From Longitalea arenae (GTDB lineage: Bacteria > Bacteroidota > Bacteroidia > Chitinophagales > Chitinophagaceae), in NCBI RefSeq assembly GCF_016924755.1, contig NZ_JAFFJX010000011.1, forward strand, positions 1 to 64,000: a stretch of 64,000 nt of DNA, given 5' to 3'. Numbering within the stretch: position 1 is the stretch's first letter; every line of letters starts with the position of its first letter. Of this stretch, positions 1-8,241 are shown in pieces. Made by a program: the position numbers and the translations under genes. The notes under the pieces are model-generated. The model was not told where the DNA came from. It did not search any database and was given only the letters and a program-made list of their open reading frames with translations.

Positions 1-427
1 AGGCAAAAACCACATATTCCAGTCCATAATAGGTGATGGCGCTATTACCTTCTACGATAAGCGCGGTAATGGCCAGCAGATATACGATGACAAAACCAGC
101 CGCATAATTTTTCAGGCTGCCGCCCGATAAGCGGATGGCCAGCCCCGAAAGCAGCAGGAAGATCAAACCGGTTTGTATGATCAGTAAAATATTCTTCCCC
201 GACAACACTTTATTTACCAGGTCGCTGCTGTTTTGCCATTGATAGCCGGGTAAAGGCAATGTAAAACCGGTCACAAAAATGGTCAATGCCAAAATAGTCA
301 CAATGACGATACTGCCGATAATGATGGCCCAGATGTCTTCGGAAAGATCATCCAGTTTAGTTTTCTTTACAGGAAGCGGTTGACTGGTTTCATTGGCTGT
401 TGTGCTGTCAGCGGGTTGGTACGACAT
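1..427 (-). CDS. YeiH-type putative sulfate exporter, N-terminal part (cut by window edge)
   Basis: The first about 142 residues of a membrane protein run off the left edge of the window. It starts at an ATG at 427. A polar N-terminus rich in Thr, Gln and Lys is followed by the segment SEDIWAIIIGSIVIVTILAL and then further hydrophobic helices. The EDIWAIIIG opening and the later AAGFVIVYLLA and YYGLEYVVFA segments resemble the UPF0324/YeiH family of putative sulfate exporters (10 or more TM helices). Only the first three or four helices are visible. The family assignment is from memory of its N-terminal pattern; another multi-pass transporter is possible. Confidence 0.6.
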   Translation of the reverse strand, partial: MSYQPADSTTANETSQPLPVKKTKLDDLSEDIWAIIIGSIVIVTILALTIFVTGFTLPLPGYQWQNSSDLVNKVLSGKNILLIIQTGLIFLLLSGLAIRLSGGSLKNYAAGFVIVYLLAITALIVEGNSAITYYGLEYVVFA

Positions 428-854
428 GTTATAATTATTTATCAGCTGTTCAGGAATCCCGCAAACAATTTACATAAAGTTTGTAGTCTATCATTTAAAT
501 GGACTTGCTAATAATTGTATTTTAATGCCCCGGGCCTGCGTTATTTCTCTTTGTTGTATTTATTGCGGGCCACTTCCCTTAAACGGGCAGCAGGATCTGC
601 CTTCACCAAATTCGTACACTTTTGTTGTAAAAATGCCCTGGCCAGGCTGCTACTTTTGATTTTACAGACCGGTTGCCAATATACCACCCGGCATACAACT
701 CTTTCATTTTGAAATGGTATCTGCCAAATGAAAAGCATTGTAATAATTACTGCCCCGCCTATACTAATAATAAGCCCGAAAAAGATAAATTCGCGACCAT
801 TACATAATATCAGAAAGTTTACGGCTTTTTCGGCTTGGTTTAAACTATAAAAAA
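428..854. other. 427-base divergent intergenic region upstream of kup
   Basis: This region separates the divergent YeiH-like gene and kup, so both promoters should lie here. No clear TAnnTTTG box with a partner TTG was found. A minus-strand reading frame of 107 codons (541-864) crosses it. It has one hydrophobic stretch (FFGLIISIGGAVIITMLFIW) and a basic tail. Its start overlaps the kup start codon and I recognise no homologue, so it is not called as a gene. No repeat or strong hairpin was seen. Confidence 0.5.
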
Positions 855-2807
855 ATGAGTGCATCTACTTCACCGGCTGTATTTCACAAAAAGATCACTG
901 GCGCAGGAATCCTGATCGCTACCGGCATTGTGTTTGGCGACATTGGTACATCTCCTTTATATACATTGAACGCGGTTTTCCATGACCGGGTTATTACCGA
1001 AGACGTGGCCCTGGGTGCCTTATCTGCCATCTTCTGGACCCTCTTTTTTCAAACAACATTGAAATATGTGATCATTACCCTGCAGGCTGATAACAACGGC
1101 GAGGGTGGTATCTTCTCCTTGTATGCCCTTATCCGCCGCTTCTGGGGAAAATGGTTATTGATACCGGCTATGGCCGGTGGCGCTTTTTTAATGGCCGATG
1201 GCATTATAACGCCGCCCATCTCAGTGGCTTCGGCTATTGAAGGGTTGCAAAAAATAAATCCGGAGATCAATACAGTGCCCATCGTGATCGTGATCCTGAT
1301 CCTGCTATTCGCATTTCAACAGTTCGGCACTGATAAGATCGGTAAAATATTCGGTCCCGTTATGGTGGTGTGGTTCACATTCATTGGCGTGTTGGGTGTT
1401 ATGTCGCTTAGCCATGCACCTTCTGTATTAAAAGCCCTGAACCCTTATTACGCCTATGTGATGTTGAAGGAAGTGCCCGGCAGTTTCTGGTTGCTGGGAA
1501 GCATCTTCCTGTGTACGACCGGTGCCGAAGCCTTGTATAGCGACATGGGACACTGCGGCCGGAATAATATTCGCATAAGCTGGATCTATGTCAAGATCAT
1601 GCTCATTCTGAGTTATGCCGGACAAACAGCCTGGTTATTACAACATACCGGCCAGGAGCTGGATGGCATCAGTCCATTCTACCATATTGTACCCGAAGCG
1701 ATCTATTTACCGGCATTGGGTATTGCCACCCTGGCTACCATTATCGCCAGCCAGGCCCTGATCAGTGGTTGCTTTACGCTGGTAAATGAAGCCATCCGCC
1801 TGGATATATGGCCCCGTCATCGCGTATTGTTCCCCGGGCATATAAAAGGACAGTTATACATTCCTTTTTTGAACTGGTTACTGATGGCGGGTTGTATTGG
1901 CATGGTATTACATTTCAGGGAGTCAACTAAAATGGAAGCGGCTTTTGGTTTAAGCGTTACGCTTACCATGCTGATGAGCACCGTGCTCATCAATTTTTAC
2001 CTGTATACGAAACGGGTACCAGCCGTATGGGTGGTGCTGGTGACCGGTTTGTTCGTAGTGATCGAATTGTCTTTCCTGGCTGCCAACATGCAGAAAATAA
2101 AAGAAGGCGGTTATATTACGCTCATCATCGGTTCCATCCTTTTTTTCATCATGTATGTATGGCGCAAGGGCCGCCGCATTACCAGTGGGCTGAAGAAAAT
2201 GGTGCCGATAGAAGATTATATTCCGCTGTTAAAGCGGCTGAGCATGGATGAAAAGATCACCAAATATGCTACCAACCTGGTTTATCTTACCAGTTCGGGC
2301 ACTTCGCGCAAAATTGAGAAGACAGCCATTGATTCTATCCTGTCGAAGTCACCTAAACGGGCCGATATTTACTGGTTTGTGCACGTGAATGTGCTGGATG
2401 AACCCTATGCCATGCGTTACCGCGTTGATACGATTGTGAAAGACGATATCTATTTCATAGAATTCAACCTCGGTTTTCGGATAGAACCGCGCATCGATTA
2501 TTATTTCCGGCAGGTAGTAAGTGAACTGGTGAAAACCGGCGAAGTGGACGTGTCGGACAGAAGTGAGCAATTGTACCAGGAAAGCAAGATCGGCGATTTT
2601 CGCTTCCTGGTGATGGAAAGCTTTTTGTCGTATGAGAACGATATGCCTTTCTGGAAGAACTTTCTGATGAAAAGTTATTACAACCTCAAATACCTCGGTG
2701 TTAAGGAATCTATCAATTTCGGCCTCGACCCCAGCAACGTTACCATTGAAAAATATCCCATGGTGGTAAATGCCGTTCAGCCGCAGCCGCTGGAGAGGCA
2801 GAAGTGA
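855..2807 (+). CDS. kup: KUP-family potassium uptake protein
   Basis: Low-affinity proton-coupled potassium importer of the inner membrane. The 650-residue length fits the family (about 620-680). The N-terminal helix carries the hallmark GDIGTSPLYTL (residues 28-38), followed by the NNGEGGIFSLYALIRR signature near residue 80. About 12 TM helices fill residues 15-450, and a cytoplasmic C-terminal domain fills roughly 460-650. The start ATG lies just after an A/T-rich stretch and the hallmark motif follows at the usual distance, so the start is secure. The next plus-strand gene is almost 900 bases away, so it is probably monocistronic. Confidence 0.96.
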   Translation: MSASTSPAVFHKKITGAGILIATGIVFGDIGTSPLYTLNAVFHDRVITEDVALGALSAIFWTLFFQTTLKYVIITLQADNNGEGGIFSLYALIRRFWGKWLLIPAMAGGAFLMADGIITPPISVASAIEGLQKINPEINTVPIVIVILILLFAFQQFGTDKIGKIFGPVMVVWFTFIGVLGVMSLSHAPSVLKALNPYYAYVMLKEVPGSFWLLGSIFLCTTGAEALYSDMGHCGRNNIRISWIYVKIMLILSYAGQTAWLLQHTGQELDGISPFYHIVPEAIYLPALGIATLATIIASQALISGCFTLVNEAIRLDIWPRHRVLFPGHIKGQLYIPFLNWLLMAGCIGMVLHFRESTKMEAAFGLSVTLTMLMSTVLINFYLYTKRVPAVWVVLVTGLFVVIELSFLAANMQKIKEGGYITLIIGSILFFIMYVWRKGRRITSGLKKMVPIEDYIPLLKRLSMDEKITKYATNLVYLTSSGTSRKIEKTAIDSILSKSPKRADIYWFVHVNVLDEPYAMRYRVDTIVKDDIYFIEFNLGFRIEPRIDYYFRQVVSELVKTGEVDVSDRSEQLYQESKIGDFRFLVMESFLSYENDMPFWKNFLMKSYYNLKYLGVKESINFGLDPSNVTIEKYPMVVNAVQPQPLERQK

Positions 2808-3060
2808 TGATCAATAGAAAGTGCGTCCCTTGTCAAAGAACTTATCCATGGCTGATGACACAAATCTAATGCAACACCGGACCCCTTTGTTCAAAAATGT
2901 AACGCTGCCCGGAAACTGATGTGGCGGGCTTCTCAATGGTGTGACGTTTGGTCATTTTTCCTCGAAAAAAAGTTTTCAGATGTGACGGACCGGGGAAAAC
3001 GGTGTGACGAATGGTCGAGATCGTGGGACGTTTGGCAGTGAAACATCCGTTTCTCCTCAT

Positions 3061-3130
3061 TGCTTCCTCGGCTTGTCCCCAATGCCTCCTCATTGGGTCC
3101 TCGGAGCCCGAGGAAGCAAAGAGGACCCAA
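3061..3130. repeat. Nested inverted repeats with two mutually exclusive hairpins
   Basis: Arm TGCTTCCTCGGCT (3061-3073) pairs with AGCCCGAGGAAGCA (3105-3118) with one bulged base. Inside it CCCAATG (3078-3084) pairs with CATTGGG (3091-3097). Alternatively TTGGGTCCTC (3093-3102) pairs perfectly with GAGGACCCAA (3121-3130), which would break the first fold. Such mutually exclusive pairing is typical of attenuators but can also arise in decayed palindromic elements. Confidence 0.6.
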
Positions 3131-3288
3131 AGAGGAGAATACGAGGTTTCATCGAGGTTCCATTGAGCAAAAATCTCTTCATCCCTGAAGCAGTCGACAG
3201 TTTTAAAGAATATCTGGAAAAGCGGTTTACAAGTAATGTGTTTGTGCTGGCGTGCCAAATTATAGTTCCGGAGATGCTGCTGAAATGA

Positions 3289-3318
3289 AAAAGTCCCCCG
3301 ACATTCGGAGGACCTTTT
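3289..3318. terminator. Terminator-like hairpin, bidirectional
   Basis: A-run, then GTCC-C-CCGA (3293-3301), loop CAT, TCGG-A-GGAC (3305-3313), then C and TTTT. The stem has one mismatch and is flanked by A and T tracts on the two sides, so it could act on either strand. It lies about 480 bases after the kup stop. Confidence 0.45.
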
Positions 3319-3677
3319 CTATACCTATGAAGACTAATTCCTTATTTGTATATCAATATGGCAAGCGCCGTACCATGCCCGTCATAAAAAGGGAACAGAC
3401 AGGGCACTTATTCACCATTTCACACACGACTACCTGATTTCCAACTGCTTGAAATCATTTACGGGAGCATGAAAATAGATAAAATGTTACAAATACACCA
3501 GCGTAAGACTACGCAAAATGGTTTCAAAACCGGAATTAACACATCTTTTTGGGAAATTAAATCAACAGTTACCCTATTGTTTTGAGTTATACACCCCATA
3601 TTTGTGGGCAAACCATAATCTGGTTGTAAACGGGGCATACCCCCTTTCTTATTATTTTTGGCCATCAATAACAAGCA

Positions 3678-4331
3678 ATGACGTTAAGTATTACCCTGAT
3701 CATTATTATCATTACAGTTCTGGTTTCAATTGCAGCATTTACCAACGATAAAGTATACAACGATTTCATATTTGACCCGCCAGCCGTCACCTACAACAAA
3801 CAATGGTATCGTTTTTTGACCTGCGGCCTTATTCATGCCGATTACGGCCACCTGTTCTTCAATATGTATGCATTTTACATGTTTGGCGATAATGTGGAAG
3901 AGAATTTTATCCTCCTGTTTGAACAAAAAGGAAAACTGTTTTACCTCTTGTTATATGTGACGTCGCTTTTTGCGTGTTTAATACCTACCTATCTCAAACA
4001 TAAAACTGATAATTATTACCGCAGCCTGGGCGCTTCCGGCGCCGTGTCGGCCGTGATCTTTGCATATATCATGCTGAATCCGCTGCAGAAGATCGGACTG
4101 ATCTTTTTACCTCCGCAATGGGGTTTGCCGGCATTTGTTTTTGGCTTTCTGTATATCGTGATCTCTTCTTACCTCGATAAGCGGGGCGGTGGAAATATCA
4201 ATCACTCCGCGCATATCTTTGGCGGCTTATATGGGATCGCCTTTGTGATCGCCACCAGTTATCTGTTCTCTGATTATCCCGTACTGGAAGCGTTTATAGA
4301 AAAAGTAAGGAATTTTACGAACAGGTTTTAG
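3678..4331 (+). CDS. Rhomboid-family intramembrane serine protease
   Basis: Polytopic inner-membrane protease that cuts TM segments of client proteins. The 217-residue protein has about six hydrophobic helices. The catalytic serine is in GASGAVSAV (Ser120), and the catalytic histidine is in NHSAHIFGGLYG (His179). The first-helix HLFFNMYAF segment supplies the conserved Asn of the oxyanion region. All the active-site motifs are present in the right order, so it is probably active. It converges on tilS; the gap of 183 bases is filled by heptamer tandem repeats that begin right after the stop. The substrate is unknown. Confidence 0.93.
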   Translation: MTLSITLIIIIITVLVSIAAFTNDKVYNDFIFDPPAVTYNKQWYRFLTCGLIHADYGHLFFNMYAFYMFGDNVEENFILLFEQKGKLFYLLLYVTSLFACLIPTYLKHKTDNYYRSLGASGAVSAVIFAYIMLNPLQKIGLIFLPPQWGLPAFVFGFLYIVISSYLDKRGGGNINHSAHIFGGLYGIAFVIATSYLFSDYPVLEAFIEKVRNFTNRF

Positions 4332-4343
4332 GAAAGCAACAGG

Positions 4344-4513
4344 TTACAGGTTTCAAGTTACAGGTTTCAGGGTCTTTACAATTCGGGCACCCGACACAAC
4401 CGGCAACTCGCAAACCGGCAACCGGTAACTGGCAAACCGGTAATCGGCAACCGGTAACTGGCAAACCGGCAACCGGTAACCTGTAACTGGTAACCGGCAA
4501 CTGGCAAACCGGT
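4344..4513. repeat. Degenerate heptamer tandem repeats between rhomboid and tilS
   Basis: Two blocks. 4344-4371 is TTACAGG TTTCAAG TTACAGG TTTCAGG (four 7-mers). 4399-4513 is about 16 units alternating ACCGGCA, ACCGGTA, ACTGGCA and AACCGGTA (7-mers with occasional 8-mers). The second block ends two bases from the tilS stop codon. In minus frames it reads as a repetitive Leu-Pro-Val-Ala-Gly peptide, which is a by-product and not a gene. Confidence 0.9.
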
Positions 4514-4514
4514 A

Positions 4515-5870
4515 TCAGCTTTTTTCAAATTGTATCTTAAGAATCTTTTTCGTAGCATCCGTGATCTTAAACCGGTCATCTATGCGCAGTCCTACCACCC
4601 AAACGATCTTTTTATTACTTTCAAGCACCCATACCTTCTCCTTGTCTGTGAGGGATAGCTTCTGATCAATGAAGAAGCGGGCCAGCTTCTTTTTCTTTCT
4701 TAAACCCAGCGGATAAAAATAATCGCCTTTTTTCCATCTGCGCAGGAGCAGCGGAAATTGAATGGCAGACCTGTCTATCAAAGCAGTTGCGGCGTCAGTG
4801 AATATTTGCAGATTTTTATTGGCTAACTGCTCAAATAGCAGGGTTCCGTTCTCAAACACTATTTTACGCTCTTCTTCATCGATGACCATCGTTTGCGCCT
4901 GTTCCGATTGAACCGGGGCAATGATGAGCCAGCGACGGTTCCTGATAATGCGATGGGTAGCCGATTGCACATAACGTCCCGATTCGCTGTCCAGTAAACG
5001 GATCACTTCTTCTACCTGTGCCGCGGAATAGCCATACTCTTTTATGATCTCATATACGATAGTATGTAAGGGCTGGGATTGCTGCAGTTTAAGTACAGGG
5101 ATGTGTACTTCCTGGCCTTTATATTCCAGCAGCTTTTTCTTATGCTCGTGTACAGCCTGATCATACAACAATTCCATTTCAGCAAAACGCCGCAGGTTGG
5201 CAGCCAGGTTGTTTTCTGCTTCGGGAAAGATCTTTTGCACCAGGGGAATGAGCTGGTGGCGGAAGTAATTGCGGGAATATTTGTCAAGCGCATTGGAGCT
5301 GTCTTCCACCCATTGCAAATTATGCTCTATGGCGAATTGCTGCAACTCCTGTTTGCGGGCAAACAGCAAGGGCCGAACGATCTGTGACTGCTTTGGTAAC
5401 ATACCGCGTAAGCCATGTACACCGGTGCCGCGGAAGAAATGCAAAAGCATGGTCTCTATGTTGTCATCGAGGTGGTGCGCTGTGAGCAGGCAACTGGCGA
5501 GTGGCGCCTGGCGAGTGTGCATTTCACCTTGCAGCAATTCCCTAAACCAACTATACCTGAGGTCCCGGGCTGCTTCCTGTATCGATAACTTATGGCTTTC
5601 TGCATAAGCCTGCGTATCGAATTCTTTTATGAAAAATTGAACATTGTATTTTTCTGCCAGTTCCCCTACAAAAGCCGCATCGCGCTCGCTTTCTGCTCCT
5701 CTTAATTTGAAATTACAATGGGCTATTATAAACGAAAACCCGCACTGTTTGCACAATTCGCAGAGGACCACCGAATCAAGACCACCACTTACGGCCAGAA
5801 GTAATGTATCTTTCGGCGAAAAAAGACGATGATCCAAAATGTATTGCTGAAATCGTTGCAGAAAATGCAT
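4515..5870 (-). CDS. tilS: tRNA(Ile)-lysidine synthetase
   Basis: Modifies C34 of the CAU-anticodon tRNA-Ile with lysine using ATP, so that it decodes AUA; essential in most bacteria. The PP-loop ATP-binding motif is SGGLDS (residues 28-33 from the chosen start), followed by HCNFKLRGAESERD and LLTAHHLDDNIETMLLHFFRG. A C-terminal TilS substrate-binding domain ends with the FPLLLRRWKKGDYFYPLGL region. I chose the ATG at 5870 because it places the PP-loop at the usual distance; an upstream in-frame ATG at 5903 would add 11 residues (VFLIELLIFC-type) not typical of the family. It is convergent with the rhomboid gene. Confidence 0.94.
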   Translation of the reverse strand: MHFLQRFQQYILDHRLFSPKDTLLLAVSGGLDSVVLCELCKQCGFSFIIAHCNFKLRGAESERDAAFVGELAEKYNVQFFIKEFDTQAYAESHKLSIQEAARDLRYSWFRELLQGEMHTRQAPLASCLLTAHHLDDNIETMLLHFFRGTGVHGLRGMLPKQSQIVRPLLFARKQELQQFAIEHNLQWVEDSSNALDKYSRNYFRHQLIPLVQKIFPEAENNLAANLRRFAEMELLYDQAVHEHKKKLLEYKGQEVHIPVLKLQQSQPLHTIVYEIIKEYGYSAAQVEEVIRLLDSESGRYVQSATHRIIRNRRWLIIAPVQSEQAQTMVIDEEERKIVFENGTLLFEQLANKNLQIFTDAATALIDRSAIQFPLLLRRWKKGDYFYPLGLRKKKKLARFFIDQKLSLTDKEKVWVLESNKKIVWVVGLRIDDRFKITDATKKILKIQFEKS

Positions 5871-5901
5871 GCAGAAAATTAAAAGCTCAATGAGAAAAAC
5901 C

Positions 5902-5914
5902 AAATCTCAAAATC
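5902..5914. repeat. 13-base AAATCTCAAAATC element, copy 1
   Basis: The 13-mer AAATCTCAAAATC here recurs exactly at 9132-9144 in front of ispE, where it is one arm of an inverted repeat. It sits just upstream of tilS, between tilS and the TPR gene. Confidence 0.7.
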
Positions 5915-5933
5915 AATAATCGGAAACCGGAGA

Positions 5934-6254
5934 TCAAAAAGTGAGTTCCTCATACGCACTCCTGAGCTCACCGTAGGCATGTTTATCACCGGCTTTTTGC
6001 GCCGCCGTCATTCCCTTTTCATACCACTGTATCGCCGCCTCGGTTTCGCCCGTGCGTTCGAGTAATTTGGCCAAATGATAATAAGAACCAATATAACCGG
6101 GGTCCTGGGTAAGTATTTCCTCAAAAACAGTGCGGGCCGTTTTATCGTCGCCCACTTTTATATATTCCAGCGCCAGTGCATGTTTTAGAAAATTGTCTCC
6201 CGGGGTGGCCTGCAGGAACTCCTTTAAACGGGTTATGCGATCCATATTCCTCAA
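5934..6254 (-). CDS. Small TPR-repeat protein
   Basis: A 106-residue protein built of about two and a half tetratricopeptide repeats (NFLKHALALEYIKVGDDKTA, then GYIGSYYHLAKLLERTGETEAAIQWYEKGM, then KAGDKHAYGELRSAYEEL). It has no signal peptide or TM helix, so it is probably cytosolic and acts in protein-protein contacts. An internal ATG three codons in (6245, MDRITRLKEF) is an equally good start. It lies upstream of tilS on the same strand with a 63-base gap, and divergent from etfB. Its partner is not known. Confidence 0.85.
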   Translation of the reverse strand: MRNMDRITRLKEFLQATPGDNFLKHALALEYIKVGDDKTARTVFEEILTQDPGYIGSYYHLAKLLERTGETEAAIQWYEKGMTAAQKAGDKHAYGELRSAYEELTF

Positions 6255-6296
6255 TTAAAAAATCCATAAAATATCAAAATGTATCTTTATGGCACT

Positions 6297-6304
6297 TATA
6301 TTTG
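6297..6304 (+). promoter_or_regulatory. Putative -7 promoter box for etfB
   Basis: TATATTTG matches the Bacteroidota TAnnTTTG -7 element exactly and lies 53 bases before the etfB ATG. No TTG was found at the expected -33 spacing, so support is partial. Confidence 0.4.
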
Positions 6305-6356
6305 TATACACGATGGTTGCATAAACAACCAATGAATCAAATTAAAACAATTGCCA

Positions 6357-7100
6357 ATGAAGATCTTAGTTTGCATCAGCAAAACGCCGGATACCACGGC
6401 AAAAATAGCTTTCACCGATAACAATACGAAATTTGCACAGGACAACGTACAATGGATCATCAATCCATATGACGAATGGTATGCGCTGGTTCGCGCCATT
6501 GAACTGAAAGAAAAAGATCCTTCTACTGTTTTACACCTCATAAATGTAGGTGGCGCCGATGCCGAGCCGGTGATCCGCAAGGCACTGGCCCTGGGTGGCG
6601 ATGAAGCCATCCGCGTGAACACCAGCAGCACCGATAGTTTTTATATTGCGTCCCAGATCGCGGAAGTAGCGAAGCAGGGCAATTACGACCTTATTTTCAC
6701 CGGCAAGGAAACCATCGACTTCAATGGTTCTTCTATCGGCGGCATGGTGGCCGAACTGCTCGATATGCCTTATGTTTCCCTGGCCATAAAATTTGAACTG
6801 AATGGTACTACCGCTACCATTACCCGTGAAATTGAAGGAGGCGAAGAAGTTTGTGAAGTGAATTTACCCGTGGTGGTTAGCTGTCAGAAAGGGATGGCCG
6901 AACAGCGTATCCCAAACATGAAGGGTATTATGAGCGCCCGCACCAAACCTTTAAAAGTGCTGGAACCCGCTGCGGCTGATACCCTCACCACGGTATCGAG
7001 CTTTGGCTTGCCGCCGGCTAAAGCAGGCGTGAAACTCATCCCTGCCGAGAACGCCGCCGACCTGGTACGTTTATTACACGAGGAAGCCAAGATCATCTAA
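6357..7100 (+). CDS. etfB: Electron transfer flavoprotein, beta subunit
   Basis: Small subunit of the ETF heterodimer, which takes electrons from acyl-CoA dehydrogenases and hands them on towards the quinone pool. The protein opens MKILVCISKTPDTTAKI and continues with NPYDEWYALVRAIELKE, the AMP/adenine-binding fold typical of EtfB. ALALGGDEAIRV and LIFTGKETIDFNGSSIGGMVAELL are also family-typical. Length 247 matches the family (about 245-260). The ATG at 6357 gives the canonical N-terminus; an upstream TTG in frame adds only two residues. etfA follows after a 171-base repeat-filled gap. Confidence 0.95.
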   Translation: MKILVCISKTPDTTAKIAFTDNNTKFAQDNVQWIINPYDEWYALVRAIELKEKDPSTVLHLINVGGADAEPVIRKALALGGDEAIRVNTSSTDSFYIASQIAEVAKQGNYDLIFTGKETIDFNGSSIGGMVAELLDMPYVSLAIKFELNGTTATITREIEGGEEVCEVNLPVVVSCQKGMAEQRIPNMKGIMSARTKPLKVLEPAAADTLTTVSSFGLPPAKAGVKLIPAENAADLVRLLHEEAKII

Positions 7101-7103
7101 GGT

Positions 7104-7269
7104 GCTGATGTGCTGATTAGCTGATATGCTAATTGGCCCGGCAGCCGGATAACTATTAAACTTCCGTTGCGTCGCACTCTTGTACGTTCGGTTCTTTATT
7201 CATCAAAAACAATTTGCTGAAGACTGCGTTTTTTCCATTAGCGCATCAGCAAATTAGCTAATTATCAAA
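7104..7269. repeat. 8-base tandem repeat blocks in inverted orientation between etfB and etfA
   Basis: Block 1 (7104-7135) is four 8-mers: GCTGATGT, GCTGATTA, GCTGATAT, GCTAATTG. Block 2 (7238-7269) is TTAGCGCA, TCAGCAAA, TTAGCTAA, TTATCAAA, the same unit in inverse orientation. The segment 7120-7137 and the segment 7234-7250 form an imperfect 16-17-base inverted repeat around roughly 100 bases of non-repetitive sequence. Block 2 ends two bases before the etfA ATG. Confidence 0.8.
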
Positions 7270-7271
7270 CT

Positions 7272-8234
7272 ATGGTTTTAGTTTTTATAGATCAGGCCGA
7301 TGGCCAGGTAAAAAAAGCTTCTTATGAAGTATTAAGTTATGGCGCCAAAGTAGCTGAACAATTAGGTACTAGCGCCGAAGGCGTGGTTTTGGGATCCGTG
7401 CCCGCAGATCAACTATCGGCCTTAGGTAAATATGGGGTAAAAAAGATACACCATGTGGCCAATGATGCCCTTAATCACTTCGATGCGCAGGTCTTTACCA
7501 AGGTTATTGCGCAGGTGGCGCAGGCTGCCGGCTCAAAAGTCATTATCTTTTCGAACAACGTTGATGGTAAAGCTATTGCTCCCCGCCTGGCAGCCCGCCT
7601 CAAGGCCGGACTGGTTCCCGGCGCCGTTGCCCTGCCGGAAACTGCGAACGGATTCACGGTAAAGAAAAACGTTTTTTCAGGTAAAGCCTTCGCCAACTAT
7701 ACCATCAATTCCGATATCAAGATCATTTCGCTCAATCCCAATTCCTACCAGGTAACGGAAGGCAGCGGCACCGCTGAAGTGGCTCCTTTCAATGCTACGG
7801 TAGATGCGCCTAAAGTGAAAATAAAAGCGGTGAAGAAGGCTTCCGGCGAAATTCCCTTAAGCGAAGCCGAAGTAGTGGTCAGTGGCGGCCGTGGCCTGAA
7901 GGGCCCCGATAACTGGAGTTTGATCGAAAACCTGGCCCATGCGCTGGGTGCAGCAACTGCCTGCAGCCGGCCGGTGGCTGATGAACACTGGCGCCCGCAC
8001 CATGAACATGTTGGGCAAACCGGTCTTACTATTGCGCCTAATTTATATATTGCAGTTGCCATTTCGGGGGCCATACAGCACCTGGCCGGTGTAAACCGCA
8101 GCAAGGTGATCGTTGTTATAAACAAAGACCCCGAAGCCCCCTTCTTTAAAGCAGCCGACTATGGTATTGTGGGCGATGCGTTTGAAGTACTGCCCAAGAT
8201 AACGGAAGCGGTAAAAAAGCTGAAAGGGAAATAA
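7272..8234 (+). CDS. etfA: Electron transfer flavoprotein, alpha subunit
   Basis: FAD-binding partner of EtfB. The N-terminal half (residues 1-190) is the variable domain. The C-terminal half carries the conserved FAD site: SGGRGLKGPDNW near residue 204, SRPVADEHWRPHHEHVGQTG and then APNLYIAVAISGAIQHLAG, ending in INKDPEAPFFKAADYGIVGD. Length 320 is normal for the family. It is cotranscribed with etfB in all likelihood; no ETF-quinone oxidoreductase gene is in the window. The ATG sits directly after the 8-mer repeat block. Confidence 0.96.
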   Translation: MVLVFIDQADGQVKKASYEVLSYGAKVAEQLGTSAEGVVLGSVPADQLSALGKYGVKKIHHVANDALNHFDAQVFTKVIAQVAQAAGSKVIIFSNNVDGKAIAPRLAARLKAGLVPGAVALPETANGFTVKKNVFSGKAFANYTINSDIKIISLNPNSYQVTEGSGTAEVAPFNATVDAPKVKIKAVKKASGEIPLSEAEVVVSGGRGLKGPDNWSLIENLAHALGAATACSRPVADEHWRPHHEHVGQTGLTIAPNLYIAVAISGAIQHLAGVNRSKVIVVINKDPEAPFFKAADYGIVGDAFEVLPKITEAVKKLKGK

Positions 8235-8241
8235 GCCGAAT

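Larger units (their letters stand above)
2808..3677. other. 870-base gene-poor region with nested inverted repeats
   Basis: No convincing gene was found. Overlapping frames on both strands (2866-3258 minus, 3004-3288 plus) have low-complexity, Arg/Pro/Cys-rich products and no recognisable domain. What can be seen: four degenerate copies of a TGTGACG-like core between 2939 and 3032; a nested inverted repeat at 3061-3118 (TGCTTCCTCGGCT with AGCCCGAGGAAGCA, inner CCCAATG/CATTGGG); a competing perfect 10-base pairing of 3093-3102 with 3121-3130; and a terminator-like hairpin at 3289-3318. It may be a decayed element or a structured RNA; neither is shown. Confidence 0.5.

Noticed and set aside
541-864. 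107-codon minus-strand frame overlapping the kup start
   Set aside because: One hydrophobic stretch but no recognisable family, and its start overlaps the kup start codon and leader. Left as unassigned.
2866-3258. 130-codon minus-strand frame and overlapping 94-codon plus-strand frame (3004-3288)
   Set aside because: Both run through the inverted repeats and have low-complexity products with no domain or conserved pattern.
4315-4579. Minus-strand frames with repeated Leu-Pro-Val-Ala-Gly text
   Set aside because: They are read-through of the heptamer DNA array, not a repeat protein gene; no start signal or domain.
7104-7269. Inverted 8-base blocks considered as an insertion sequence
   Set aside because: No transposase frame inside the roughly 100-base interior and no target-site duplication was recognised.
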